The notes under the pieces: generated by a model
What the model was told of the DNA's origin: nothing
The model's database searches: none
What the model saw: the letters and a program-made list of their open reading frames with translations, nothing else
Position numbers and translations under genes: made by a program
Assembly: GCA_905209745.1 (NCBI GenBank)
Contig: CAJLUG010000002.1
Location: forward strand, 1-22,116
Direction: 5' to 3'
Source of the DNA: an uncultured Mycoplasma sp.
Lineage (GTDB): Bacteria; Bacillota_I; Bacilli_A; RF39; UBA660
DNA: 22,116 nucleotides
Part shown: one piece after another, positions 13,777 through 21,424 of the stretch
How positions within the stretch are numbered: the stretch's first letter is position 1
How the letters are laid out: each line of letters starts with the position of its first letter

Positions 13777-14764
13777 TATAGATTAATTCTTCATATGGAA
13801 CTTTTCCATCTAAAGCTCCATTGTCTATCATAATATCTTGTAGATGATTAAAAGAATCTTTTGAAAACTCTGTTGTTTTTGGCCATGCATCAATATCTCG
13901 ATAACGTTTTACTACAGTAGTAATATCTTCTAAAGAAGTATCAGGAAATTGATTGATGATAGCTTTCGCTACTTCTTCATCGGTATGATTATGAACATAG
14001 TCTATTCCTTTTTGGATTGCTTTTGTAAAGTTTTCGATTAATTCTTGATTTTCTTCTATAAAACTAATTCTTGCAGAATATGAGGTATATGGAACTACTC
14101 CTCCTAACTCTCCAATACTTGCGACAACATAACCATATCCTTCTTTTTCTAGTTCTAAGGCCGTTGGTTCAAATAAAGTAACAAAATCTCCTTCGCCACC
14201 AATGAATGCTCCTGACATACCAGCAAAATCTACGGATGTATCAATAAAAGTATCATTTTCTGGATCGATTCCATTTTCTTTTAGGGCATATTCTAATGTC
14301 ATAGCAGGCATGCCACCTTCTCTGCCACCTAATACTCTTTTTCCTTTTAAATCATCTAAGGTAAAGTTGTCAATCTTTTCTCTAGATACTAAGAATGAGC
14401 CATCCTTTTGGGTTAGTTGAGCAAAAGTTTTTAAATAGTCTTTTTCGCCACCATTATAGACATAGATTGTTCCTTCACTTCCACAGAATCCAATATCTGC
14501 ATCACCTGATAATACGGCTGCAGTTACTTTGTCAGCACCTGATGTTAAAATTAACTCTACATCGATTCCTACTTCTTCAAAGTACCCTTTTTCTATTGCT
14601 ACATATTGTGGAGCGTAGAAAATCGAATGTGTTACCTCTGCTAATGTTATTTTTTGTAAATTAGAATCTTCTTTTTCCTTTTTATTAAAGTCAAATAATA
14701 CCATAGAAGCAATAAATAATATTAATATTCCTCCTATGATACCTATCACAATTTTCTTTTTCAT
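13766..14764 (-). CDS. ABC transporter substrate-binding protein (NMT1/SsuA-like)
   Basis: 332 aa. Residues 5-23 are a membrane anchor or uncleaved signal. There is no lipobox Cys, unlike most Gram-positive binding proteins, so the protein is probably held by this N-terminal segment. The mature part begins ITLAEVTHSIFYAPQYVAIE and contains EKGYFEEVGIDVELIL, LSGDADIGFCGSEG and LKGKRVLGGREGGMPAM, the pattern of the NMT1/THI5-like and SsuA periplasmic-binding family. The ligand may be an aliphatic sulfonate, a thiamine pyrimidine precursor or a similar small compound; the sequence alone does not decide. First gene of the operon, with AGGAG before the ATG. Confidence 0.9.
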   Translation of the reverse strand: MKKKIVIGIIGGILILFIASMVLFDFNKKEKEDSNLQKITLAEVTHSIFYAPQYVAIEKGYFEEVGIDVELILTSGADKVTAAVLSGDADIGFCGSEGTIYVYNGGEKDYLKTFAQLTQKDGSFLVSREKIDNFTLDDLKGKRVLGGREGGMPAMTLEYALKENGIDPENDTFIDTSVDFAGMSGAFIGGEGDFVTLFEPTALELEKEGYGYVVASIGELGGVVPYTSYSARISFIEENQELIENFTKAIQKGIDYVHNHTDEEVAKAIINQFPDTSLEDITTVVKRYRDIDAWPKTTEFSKDSFNHLQDIMIDNGALDGKVPYEELIYNGQ

Positions 14765-14786
14765 AAATCTCCTTTCTAACTATCGT

Positions 14787-14792
14787 ATTATA
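14787..14792 (-). promoter_or_regulatory. -10 element of the ABC transporter operon
   Basis: A perfect TATAAT on the minus strand lies about 22 bp upstream of the binding-protein start. No convincing -35 is seen, and no riboswitch-like structure is present in the short leader. Confidence 0.45.
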
Positions 14793-14825
14793 TGTTAGAA
14801 AAAATTTTTTGCTAGTTTCTGTGGC

Positions 14826-14850
14826 AAAAAAAAAAGAAGATTTCTCTTCT
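14826..14850 (-). terminator. Terminator of the nitroreductase gene
   Basis: AGAAGA (14835-14840) and TCTTCT (14845-14850) form a 6-bp stem with a 4-nt loop. On the minus strand a run of nine T follows (A-run at 14826-14834). The stop codon at 14849-14851 overlaps the stem. Confidence 0.75.
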
Positions 14851-15343
14851 AAAACTTTTCATAATGCACTTTTTCTTCATAGTAATTATCATTTTTTTCT
14901 TTTTCTTTTACGGCATAGCCTAAAGATATTGTTGCGAAAACTTGATAGGAAGCTGGAATTTGTAATATTTCTTTAGTTTTGTTGGCTTTTTCTAAATTGG
15001 GATATTCTCCTATCCAACAAGAGCCTATTTTTAGGTGCGTTGCTTCTAGCAACATATTTTCTACTACTGCGCCACAATCAGCTTGCCAATAAGGACAAGT
15101 TTCATCTGCTTTGGAACAGATAATTATCGCTACATTGGCATATTCTACCATATGAGAATATAGTCCTGTTTGACTTAATTTTTTAAGTGTCTCTTTATTT
15201 TTTACGACAATGATATCGTAGGGTTTTAAATTATGTGCAGAAGGAGCATTCATACCTGCTTTTAAAATCTTTTTGATGTCTTCTTCTGGTATATCTTTCT
15301 CAAGATAACGTCTAATACTTCTTCTTTTTAATATTTCTTCCAC
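14849..15343 (-). CDS. Nitroreductase-family FMN oxidoreductase
   Basis: 164 aa, short for the family but complete. The N-terminal FMN-phosphate binding pattern is RRSIRRY, followed by AGMNAPSAHNLKPYDIIVV and, near the C-terminus, GSCWIGEYP and ISLGYAVKEKE. Such enzymes reduce nitro compounds, quinones or flavins with NAD(P)H. The substrate is unknown. The start is GTG (15341-15343) with AAGGGA upstream. It appears to be a single-gene unit, bounded by terminators on both sides. Confidence 0.88.
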   Translation of the reverse strand: MEEILKRRSIRRYLEKDIPEEDIKKILKAGMNAPSAHNLKPYDIIVVKNKETLKKLSQTGLYSHMVEYANVAIIICSKADETCPYWQADCGAVVENMLLEATHLKIGSCWIGEYPNLEKANKTKEILQIPASYQVFATISLGYAVKEKEKNDNYYEEKVHYEKF

Positions 15344-15365
15344 AGAATCCCTTCTTTCTTTTTCT

Positions 15366-15371
15366 ATTATA
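15366..15371 (-). promoter_or_regulatory. -10 element of the nitroreductase gene
   Basis: TATAAT on the minus strand about 22 bp before the GTG start. The -35 region overlaps the T-run of the preceding terminator (TTTTTC at 17 bp), a poor match. Confidence 0.4.
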
Positions 15372-15383
15372 TCTTATTTTTTA

Positions 15384-15411
15384 AAAAAGAAAAAGACGGA
15401 TGGACGTCTTT
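15384..15411 (-). terminator. Terminator of the DUF362 gene
   Basis: AAAGACG (15392-15398) and CGTCTTT (15405-15411) form a 7-bp stem with a 6-nt loop. On the minus strand a T-rich tail (15384-15391) follows. It overlaps the stop codon of the DUF362 gene. Confidence 0.8.
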
Positions 15412-16294
15412 AGTCTATATTAATTAGTTCATATTCTCTTGTTCCAAAACCTAACTCTGCTGCTCTTTCGATTGTGTGTACTCCGTGTCTTGACTCGATT
15501 CTTTCAATTAAGGCATCTTTGCCAGGATCTGTTGAATTATATACTAAATCAAGGCAAGCTTGATCAATAGCGATTGGATCTAGACTTGCTAGAATACCAA
15601 TATCTTGCATACATGGAGCATGTGCATTTCCATCACAGTCACAATCTACAGAAATATTTTTCATGATATTGATATATATGGCATTACCACCAAAATAGTT
15701 TACTACACTTTCAGCTGCCTCTGCCATTGCTTCTAGAAATCTATCTTGTTCTGGAAGATTATCCCATAATTTTGTTTGATCATCTACTTTTCCGGCTGTA
15801 TGGATTAGGGTTTTTCCGGCAGAAGAGGCACAACCAATAGATAGTTGTTTTAATGCTCCACCATAACCTCCCATGGCATGTCCTTTAAAATGTGATAAAA
15901 CTAGTAGAGAATCATAATTTGCTAGGTTTTTTCCTACATAGTTTTTCGTTAATATTTTACCATTTGGAATATCTAAAACCATATCTGGTCCTTCGGCATC
16001 CATTAGGTCAAATGGAAAGTATTTCTCCCATTCATGTTCTTTAATTAGTTCTCTATGCTTTTCGGTAGAGTTTCTTGCTCCTTCATAAGCAGTATTACAC
16101 TCTACTACGGTACCATTTACATAGTTTACCATGTCTTTTACAAATTCTGGTCTTAGGTAGTTTTGATTTCCTTTTTCTCCAGAATGCATTTTTACTGCTA
16201 CTTTTCCAGGTAATTTTTTACCTAGTGATTCATATGCTTTGATAATGTTTTCTTTGGTAATATCTTTAATAAAATATACTTTGGCTTTTTCCAT
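15410..16294 (-). CDS. DUF362-family protein
   Basis: 294 aa from the chosen start. DUF362 proteins are often annotated as iron-sulfur or ferredoxin-linked, with no settled function. Characteristic segments are VAVKMHSGEKGNQNYLRPEF, LLVLSHFKGHAMGGYGGALK, SIGCASSAGK and the Cys-rich CDCDGNAHAPCMQDIGILAS followed by LDPIAIDQACLDLV. The reading frame opens at an ATG at 16318, but AAAGGAG lies eight bases before a second ATG (16292-16294), and a promoter-like element overlaps the first, so the second is preferred. The gene follows a flavodoxin-like gene, which suggests a shared redox role (inference). Confidence 0.88.
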   Translation of the reverse strand: MEKAKVYFIKDITKENIIKAYESLGKKLPGKVAVKMHSGEKGNQNYLRPEFVKDMVNYVNGTVVECNTAYEGARNSTEKHRELIKEHEWEKYFPFDLMDAEGPDMVLDIPNGKILTKNYVGKNLANYDSLLVLSHFKGHAMGGYGGALKQLSIGCASSAGKTLIHTAGKVDDQTKLWDNLPEQDRFLEAMAEAAESVVNYFGGNAIYINIMKNISVDCDCDGNAHAPCMQDIGILASLDPIAIDQACLDLVYNSTDPGKDALIERIESRHGVHTIERAAELGFGTREYELINID

Positions 16295-16318
16295 ATTATC
16301 TTCTCCTTTCGTCTTCAT

Positions 16319-16347
16319 TTTATCACTTAAAGTTGACTTTAGGTCAA
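16319..16347 (-). promoter_or_regulatory. Possible promoter with central dyad for the DUF362 gene
   Basis: On the minus strand: TTGACC (16342-16347), a 17-bp spacer and GATAAA (16319-16324). The spacer contains the perfect inverted repeat TAAAGT-CA-ACTTTA (16328-16341), a possible repressor site, which also includes the flavodoxin stop codon. Confidence 0.4.
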
Positions 16348-16848
16348 GCTAATTTTATTAATTTCTTTGATCAAATTTTCTTTATCTTGATTATTTGGAT
16401 GAGTTTTAGCTTCTTCAAAATTTTGTAGACTTACTTGTATTTGTTTATCATCAGGATGTTCTTTTATTAACTCAACATATCTTTCTTTTACTGATTCTGG
16501 CATCTTTCCTTGACAGCAAAAAGTACCTATGATTTGATTGGTCTTTGGAATTAATTTTATTATTCTTTCTTTTAATGTATTATAATAATCCTTACTTCCC
16601 CCATAGCCCATTGTAAAAAAGAGAAAGATTTTTTTATTTTCTAGTTGTTGTAGAAAGCTTGTTATTTTTTTTGTTGGCATTCCTTTTATAATCGGAGTTC
16701 CTATATAGAAAATATTGGCATTTCGTACTTCTTCTGTTAGTTTGTCACTTATTTTTTCACAATATGCATTGTTTCTTTCTTTTTTTATTGTTTCTGCTAA
16801 TTCTTTTGTATTACCAGTTAACGAGTCATATATAATTGTCTCTTTCAT
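16339..16848 (-). CDS. Flavodoxin-like protein
   Basis: 169 aa. The opening IIYDSLTGNTKELAETIKK is the FMN-phosphate loop (T/S-x-T-G-N-T) of flavodoxins. It is followed by IFYIGTPIIKGMPTKKITSF and the second flavin-binding region KIFLFFTMGYGGSKDYYNTL. It carries electrons by FMN in the cytoplasm; partners are unknown. It sits 13 bp after the metallophosphoesterase gene, probably in the same operon, and just before the DUF362 gene. The C-terminal 40 residues are hydrophilic and unremarkable. Confidence 0.88.
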   Translation of the reverse strand: MKETIIYDSLTGNTKELAETIKKERNNAYCEKISDKLTEEVRNANIFYIGTPIIKGMPTKKITSFLQQLENKKIFLFFTMGYGGSKDYYNTLKERIIKLIPKTNQIIGTFCCQGKMPESVKERYVELIKEHPDDKQIQVSLQNFEEAKTHPNNQDKENLIKEINKISLT

Positions 16849-16861
16849 TTTTTCACTTCCT

Positions 16862-18055
16862 TTATTTAAAACTTACGTCGATTATTACAACTTCTGCAAT
16901 CGTACCTACTCTCATATTAGGGCCAAATAATCCTACTCCACTTGTGACAATATTATGCATATTATCTATTTTCATATAACCATAGGAGTTTTTCCACATT
17001 AATGAAGTCGTTATATTTCCTGGGAACATTTGTCCATCATGTGTATGTCCACATAAGTCCATATCTACACCAGCATCAGCAAGTTCTTCTAACTCGTTTG
17101 GTTCATGATCAATTACGATGATTGGTTTTTCTTTATTCATATCTTTTGTAATTTCTTCTCCTGTTTTTCTTTCTGTAATGCCTCTTCCTGGTCTACGATA
17201 ATCAGGTCGTCCATATAAATAGATGCTGTCTTCTATTTCTACTCCTTCATCTCTTAACAAAGTAATATTGGCATCTTCTAGTAGTTCATCCATTCTAATG
17301 TCGCTTTCTTTTTTCTCACCTTTTTTACTGAAAGTAAATCCGGCTAAAATCTTTTCACTAATATCATGATTTCCATAGGTTGCATAAACGCCATATTTAC
17401 TTTCTAATTGTTTTAGTGTTTTTACTATGGCTTTTGGATTATCTAAGGCTTCATATTCATTATCAAAAATATCACCAGCAATTACTACTACATCAGGATT
17501 TTCTTTATTGATTTTTTCTACCATTCTTTTGATGTGCCTTGTCCCAATATTGTAGCCCATATGGAGATCAGCAACTAAGGCTATTTTTAAATTTTTTATA
17601 TTTTCCACTTTTTTATTGATGGTTACTTCGTATTTTGTTGTATGAATAATTCTAGCATTGATTACACCCCAAATACTAATACTAGAAATAATTACAATAC
17701 AAATTGCTCCGGCAGTTACAAATACTTTTCGTGATTTTAAATACTCTTCTGGAATTTTTTTGCTTTTCTTGGCAACGAGTCTAATAAAATCAGCAATTAC
17801 TACGGTTAATATAACGTATAGTAAGACACCTAACCAATAGTTTCCAATCTGTTTCATTACTCTTTCTAAAGGACATGGTGGTAAAATAAAACCAATTACT
17901 AGAGCACTAGCAAAAAAAGTATAGATGGTAATTATCAATACTCTTATACTTCTTTTGTTAAAATGTTTGCTGCAGGCTTGCATCCAGCTAAGGAGCCATC
18001 TAGCAATATAAAAATTAATAATTATATAAATAGGTGATATTAGTATTGCAATCAT
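16862..18055 (-). CDS. Membrane-anchored metallophosphoesterase (YkuE/YaeI-type)
   Basis: 397 aa. The N-terminal third carries four hydrophobic segments (about 3-20, 38-60, 72-92 and 112-133). The calcineurin-like phosphoesterase domain follows from about residue 155: DLH (D163, H165), AGDIFD (GD at 194-195), YGNHD (228-231), IDHEP (H317) and CGHTHDGQMFPG (336-345). The arrangement matches membrane-linked YkuE-like phosphoesterases, for which lipid or cell-envelope phosphate substrates are proposed. It lies 25 bp after the DUF975-CmpB gene in the same direction. Confidence 0.9.
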   Translation of the reverse strand: MIAILISPIYIIINFYIARWLLSWMQACSKHFNKRSIRVLIITIYTFFASALVIGFILPPCPLERVMKQIGNYWLGVLLYVILTVVIADFIRLVAKKSKKIPEEYLKSRKVFVTAGAICIVIISSISIWGVINARIIHTTKYEVTINKKVENIKNLKIALVADLHMGYNIGTRHIKRMVEKINKENPDVVVIAGDIFDNEYEALDNPKAIVKTLKQLESKYGVYATYGNHDISEKILAGFTFSKKGEKKESDIRMDELLEDANITLLRDEGVEIEDSIYLYGRPDYRRPGRGITERKTGEEITKDMNKEKPIIVIDHEPNELEELADAGVDMDLCGHTHDGQMFPGNITTSLMWKNSYGYMKIDNMHNIVTSGVGLFGPNMRVGTIAEVVIIDVSFK

Positions 18056-18080
18056 GTTGTATCCTTCCTTCTTTTTTTGT

Positions 18081-19877
18081 TTAAGTTATATTTTTTATTG
18101 ATATTTCTTCTTGATAACTAGTTATTCCTTTTCCTGTATTAGGCACCTTATTCGAATAGATATTATCTAAGACAAATAAGAAGACAAGAATACAGCAAAC
18201 AGTAACTAATGTTTTTTTGTTGATTTTACAAATGATATTATCTAATAATGGCGCTACGATATAGACAACAGCAATGCCTCCTAAGCCAAAGACTAATAAT
18301 CCTTCTGCACAGATTCTGCCGTGTAAATTTAGGAAATAACCTGTATAATCCCACCATTTTTGACCATCATATATGGCTTCTAAATAGACAGATGCCCAAT
18401 ATTCAATAGTTCCACATAATATCATAATCGTAATAAATTGGACTAATGGCTTTGATCTAAACTGTTTTAGAACGGTTAATATCAAAATACCCCCATAACC
18501 ATAGATTGGTAACCATGGTCCATGTAATACGCCTCTTTTTACAAATTCTCCATCCGCTATAATGTGAAGTAATACTTCCCAAAACCAACCGACGAATGCA
18601 AAAATAAAGAAGAGCATAATTAATGACCAAACTGTATATCTTCTCATATAGTTAATGGTATCCATTTTCTTTCTTTGATACTTTTCAGGAATTGTGAATA
18701 ATCTCATAGGATATTCTTTTCCCTGTAAGGCATTCTTTAGAATATCTAGTTTTTGTAATTTTATTTCTTCTTTTTCTACTCTTTCTCTTTCTTTGGTCTC
18801 TTCTATTGATATTCCTAAAATGTCTGTTAAAACACCTTTGATGCCATGCAGTTTTTCGATTGGTTTTTTTGATTTTTCTAATGCCTCTATTACATCGGCA
18901 TATTCTTTTTCTAAGATATTTTTATCCGCTTTTTCATATAAATAGGTATCGTTTAGTTTTTCAATTCCTAAGATTTTGTTTTCTTTTGCTAGTTTTCGCA
19001 AATTCGTATAATATTCACATAAGGTAGCAATCTTATAAGGATTTGTATATAAAATATCGGTAACTCCAAAGGTTGCGATTCCTAAAACCATCCAACCAAT
19101 ATAGGAAAACTCTAATTTAAAGCATTCCCACTTGTGCCCAGCCATCATTCTCCTAGATAATGTAATGGCATCTAGTGTTTTTATATTGGGATTTTCCGCA
19201 ACAATATATGGTACTAAAAAGTATGAGTATCTTTTTACGGCAAAGCCTACAATCGTTAAACTCCAAAGACTATAAAAAGCAGATGTTACAAACATCGTCC
19301 ATGATGTTTTTGTCCATTTTTTTATACGTAATAAAAATAAAAAGCGTTGCATTGGAACCTTTTGATAAATACGGCCTTCTAGAAAGATTCTTCTAGAAAT
19401 AACTTTGTACATATTTCCTAAAAAGAACCATATTAGAAAAGTTAATAAAAGACTTAGGGCAACTAAAATAATTGAGGTGACGTTGGGATGACCAATGATA
19501 GAGTTCATTCCTGTAATAAAAGTAACGTAGATAGATCCCGTAGAGATTCCATTTACTAGCATGGCAAAAACACCTCTACTGCGTCCTAGTACTTTATCTT
19601 TATTATTTTGGTCGTTTTTTATAATTTCTTTTTTTAATTCATTTGTTATTTCTTTACTTTCTTTGGATTTTCCTTTTAGGGCTTCTTCGATGGCAGTATT
19701 TGCAGCTTCTGATTTTTCAATTACTGCTTCTGGAAACGACTGAATATTGGTAATAATTGTAGAACCTAAAAATTCGGTACCAATTAAGGCCGCGATTAAA
19801 CAAGTAACCATAAAAATAGCATAGTGTTTTTTTAGGTTCTTTTTCCCTTTCTTTTTCAATTTATTTCTTGGCTCCAT
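18081..19877 (-). CDS. DUF975 and CmpB-like (putative ABC transporter type IV) membrane fusion protein
   Basis: 598 aa. The N-terminal half resembles DUF975 membrane proteins: a basic start, a transmembrane segment at about 17-35, then segments around KRYSYFLVPYIVAENPNIKT, LDAITLSRRMMAGHKWECFK and TNPYKIATLCEYYTNL. A charged linker (about 300-405) leads to a C-terminal CmpB-type domain with five segments, beginning YTVWSLIMLFFIFAFVGWFWE and including RGVLHGPWLPIYGYGG, CGTIEYWASVYLEAIYDGQKWWDYTG and HGRICAEGLLVFGLGG. Neither domain has a firm function. There is no ATPase gene nearby. It is first of a probable operon with the metallophosphoesterase and flavodoxin genes. AGGAG precedes the ATG. 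Confidence 0.82.
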   Translation of the reverse strand: MEPRNKLKKKGKKNLKKHYAIFMVTCLIAALIGTEFLGSTIITNIQSFPEAVIEKSEAANTAIEEALKGKSKESKEITNELKKEIIKNDQNNKDKVLGRSRGVFAMLVNGISTGSIYVTFITGMNSIIGHPNVTSIILVALSLLLTFLIWFFLGNMYKVISRRIFLEGRIYQKVPMQRFLFLLRIKKWTKTSWTMFVTSAFYSLWSLTIVGFAVKRYSYFLVPYIVAENPNIKTLDAITLSRRMMAGHKWECFKLEFSYIGWMVLGIATFGVTDILYTNPYKIATLCEYYTNLRKLAKENKILGIEKLNDTYLYEKADKNILEKEYADVIEALEKSKKPIEKLHGIKGVLTDILGISIEETKERERVEKEEIKLQKLDILKNALQGKEYPMRLFTIPEKYQRKKMDTINYMRRYTVWSLIMLFFIFAFVGWFWEVLLHIIADGEFVKRGVLHGPWLPIYGYGGILILTVLKQFRSKPLVQFITIMILCGTIEYWASVYLEAIYDGQKWWDYTGYFLNLHGRICAEGLLVFGLGGIAVVYIVAPLLDNIICKINKKTLVTVCCILVFLFVLDNIYSNKVPNTGKGITSYQEEISIKNIT

Positions 19878-19909
19878 AGATACTCCTTTAGAATTTTTTA
19901 TTCTTCTTT

Positions 19910-19915
19910 ATTATA
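19910..19915 (-). promoter_or_regulatory. -10 element of the DUF975-CmpB operon
   Basis: A perfect TATAAT on the minus strand lies 32 bp upstream of the start codon. The -35 position at 17 bp is TTTTTT, a weak match. Confidence 0.45.
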
Positions 19916-19946
19916 CACTATATTCTGATAGGAAAAAAGTTTTTAC

Positions 19947-19974
19947 CAAAATAAAATCACCCAAAGGGTGACTT
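19947..19974 (-). terminator. Terminator of the aldehyde dehydrogenase gene
   Basis: TCACCC (19957-19962) and GGGTGA (19966-19971) form a 6-bp GC-rich stem with a 3-nt loop and two further pairs outside a mismatch. On the minus strand the tail is TTTTATTTT. Confidence 0.85.
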
Positions 19975-19979
19975 CATTA

Positions 19980-21416
19980 TTATTTTAATACATTTTTTAG
20001 TACTATTGTTTTAATTCTAGACATTTCTTGTAATGTAGTAGCGATTCCTTCATTACCAATTCCAGAATGTTTCCACCCACCAAATGGCATTTCTGCAGAA
20101 CGGAAGAAGCTAGCTCCATTGATTACTGCTCCACCTACTTCTAATTTTTCAGCTACTTTGAAAGCATTGTTCATATCTTTGGTAATGATATTTCCACAAA
20201 GTCCAAAACTTGATTGGTTCGCAATATCGATTGCTTCTTCTATTGTATCAAATCCACAAATTGGAATTACGGGACCAAATACTTCCATATCTTTCATAAT
20301 ATCCATATCTCTTGTTACATTAGTTAGTACTGCTGGCTCATAATAAGCTCCATTTCGGCGACCACCAAATACTAGTTTTGCTCCTTGAGATATTGTAGTA
20401 TTTACTTGTTCTTCTACACGACGAGCTGCTCTTTCGTTGATTAGACAACCAATTTGAGTTGATTCATCCATTGGATTTCCAATTCTCATTGTACTAATCT
20501 TTTCTATTACACGACGTGTAAATTCTTCTTTTATGTCGTTATGTACTAAGAATCTTTTACTAGCACAGCAAACTTGTCCGGTATTATAAAGTCTTCCCCA
20601 AACCATTTCTTCGATTGCTAAATCTAAATCTCCATCTTTATCTAAGATAAAAGCATCATTTCCACCTAACTCTAACATTACGTGAGTTAAGTTTTTACTA
20701 GCTGTTCCCATTGTTTCCATACCAACAGCAGTTGATCCGGTAACACTTACTAGATGAACACCTTTATGTCTTGCTAGTGCTTGACCAACAATTGGTCCAT
20801 CTCCAGATAGACAACTTATTACGCCATCTGGTACTCCTGCTTCTTTTAATAATAAACAGTATTTATGTAATGTTAATGGATTATATGTTGATGGTTTTAC
20901 AATTACTGCATTTCCCATGATTAAAGCACTAGGTACTTTTTGACCAAATAGGTCACAAGGAAAGTTAAATGGTATAATGCAGGCAACTACGCCTAATGGT
21001 TGGCGAATTGTAAACTGAATTGTTTTTTCTTGTCCTGGTTCGTTTCCTGTTGGAATATTGATTCCATATAAGTGTGTTGCTCTTTCTACATAAGCATATA
21101 CAAAATTTCTAGTATTACCAATTTCAGCTCTTGCCTCAGTAATTGGTTTTCCTGTTTCTTTGCATAATGTTGTTGCGAGATCTTCTTTATCTCTTTCTAC
21201 TAAATCAACAAACTTTTCTAGGATACGTCCACGTTCATGTAGAGGTACTTCTGCCCATTTCTTTTGTGCAACTACTGCTGCACGTACCGCCATGTCTACA
21301 TCTTGTTCTGTAGAATTTGGTACTGTATCAATAAATTCATTGGTTGCAGGATTTGTTACCTCAATTACTTGATTGTTACTGGCATCCATATCCTTTCCAT
21401 TTACTAAATTTTTCAT
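19980..21416 (-). CDS. NAD(P)-dependent aldehyde dehydrogenase
   Basis: 478 aa, the full length of the ALDH superfamily. It oxidises an aldehyde to the acid with NAD(P)+. Visible are the active-site Asn region PFNFPCDLFGQK (149-160), cofactor Lys in VKPSTYNP (K174), SVTGSTAVG (about 224-232), general base E249 in ELGGND, and nucleophile C283 in NTGQVCCASKR. EVFGPVIP and PFGGWKHSGIG close the protein. The fold class is succinate-semialdehyde/lactaldehyde-like; the substrate is not decided. AGGAGG (21421-21426) overlaps the stop of the FIST gene, so the two are co-expressed. Confidence 0.93.
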   Translation of the reverse strand: MKNLVNGKDMDASNNQVIEVTNPATNEFIDTVPNSTEQDVDMAVRAAVVAQKKWAEVPLHERGRILEKFVDLVERDKEDLATTLCKETGKPITEARAEIGNTRNFVYAYVERATHLYGINIPTGNEPGQEKTIQFTIRQPLGVVACIIPFNFPCDLFGQKVPSALIMGNAVIVKPSTYNPLTLHKYCLLLKEAGVPDGVISCLSGDGPIVGQALARHKGVHLVSVTGSTAVGMETMGTASKNLTHVMLELGGNDAFILDKDGDLDLAIEEMVWGRLYNTGQVCCASKRFLVHNDIKEEFTRRVIEKISTMRIGNPMDESTQIGCLINERAARRVEEQVNTTISQGAKLVFGGRRNGAYYEPAVLTNVTRDMDIMKDMEVFGPVIPICGFDTIEEAIDIANQSSFGLCGNIITKDMNNAFKVAEKLEVGGAVINGASFFRSAEMPFGGWKHSGIGNEGIATTLQEMSRIKTIVLKNVLK

Positions 21417-21424
21417 ATTACCTC

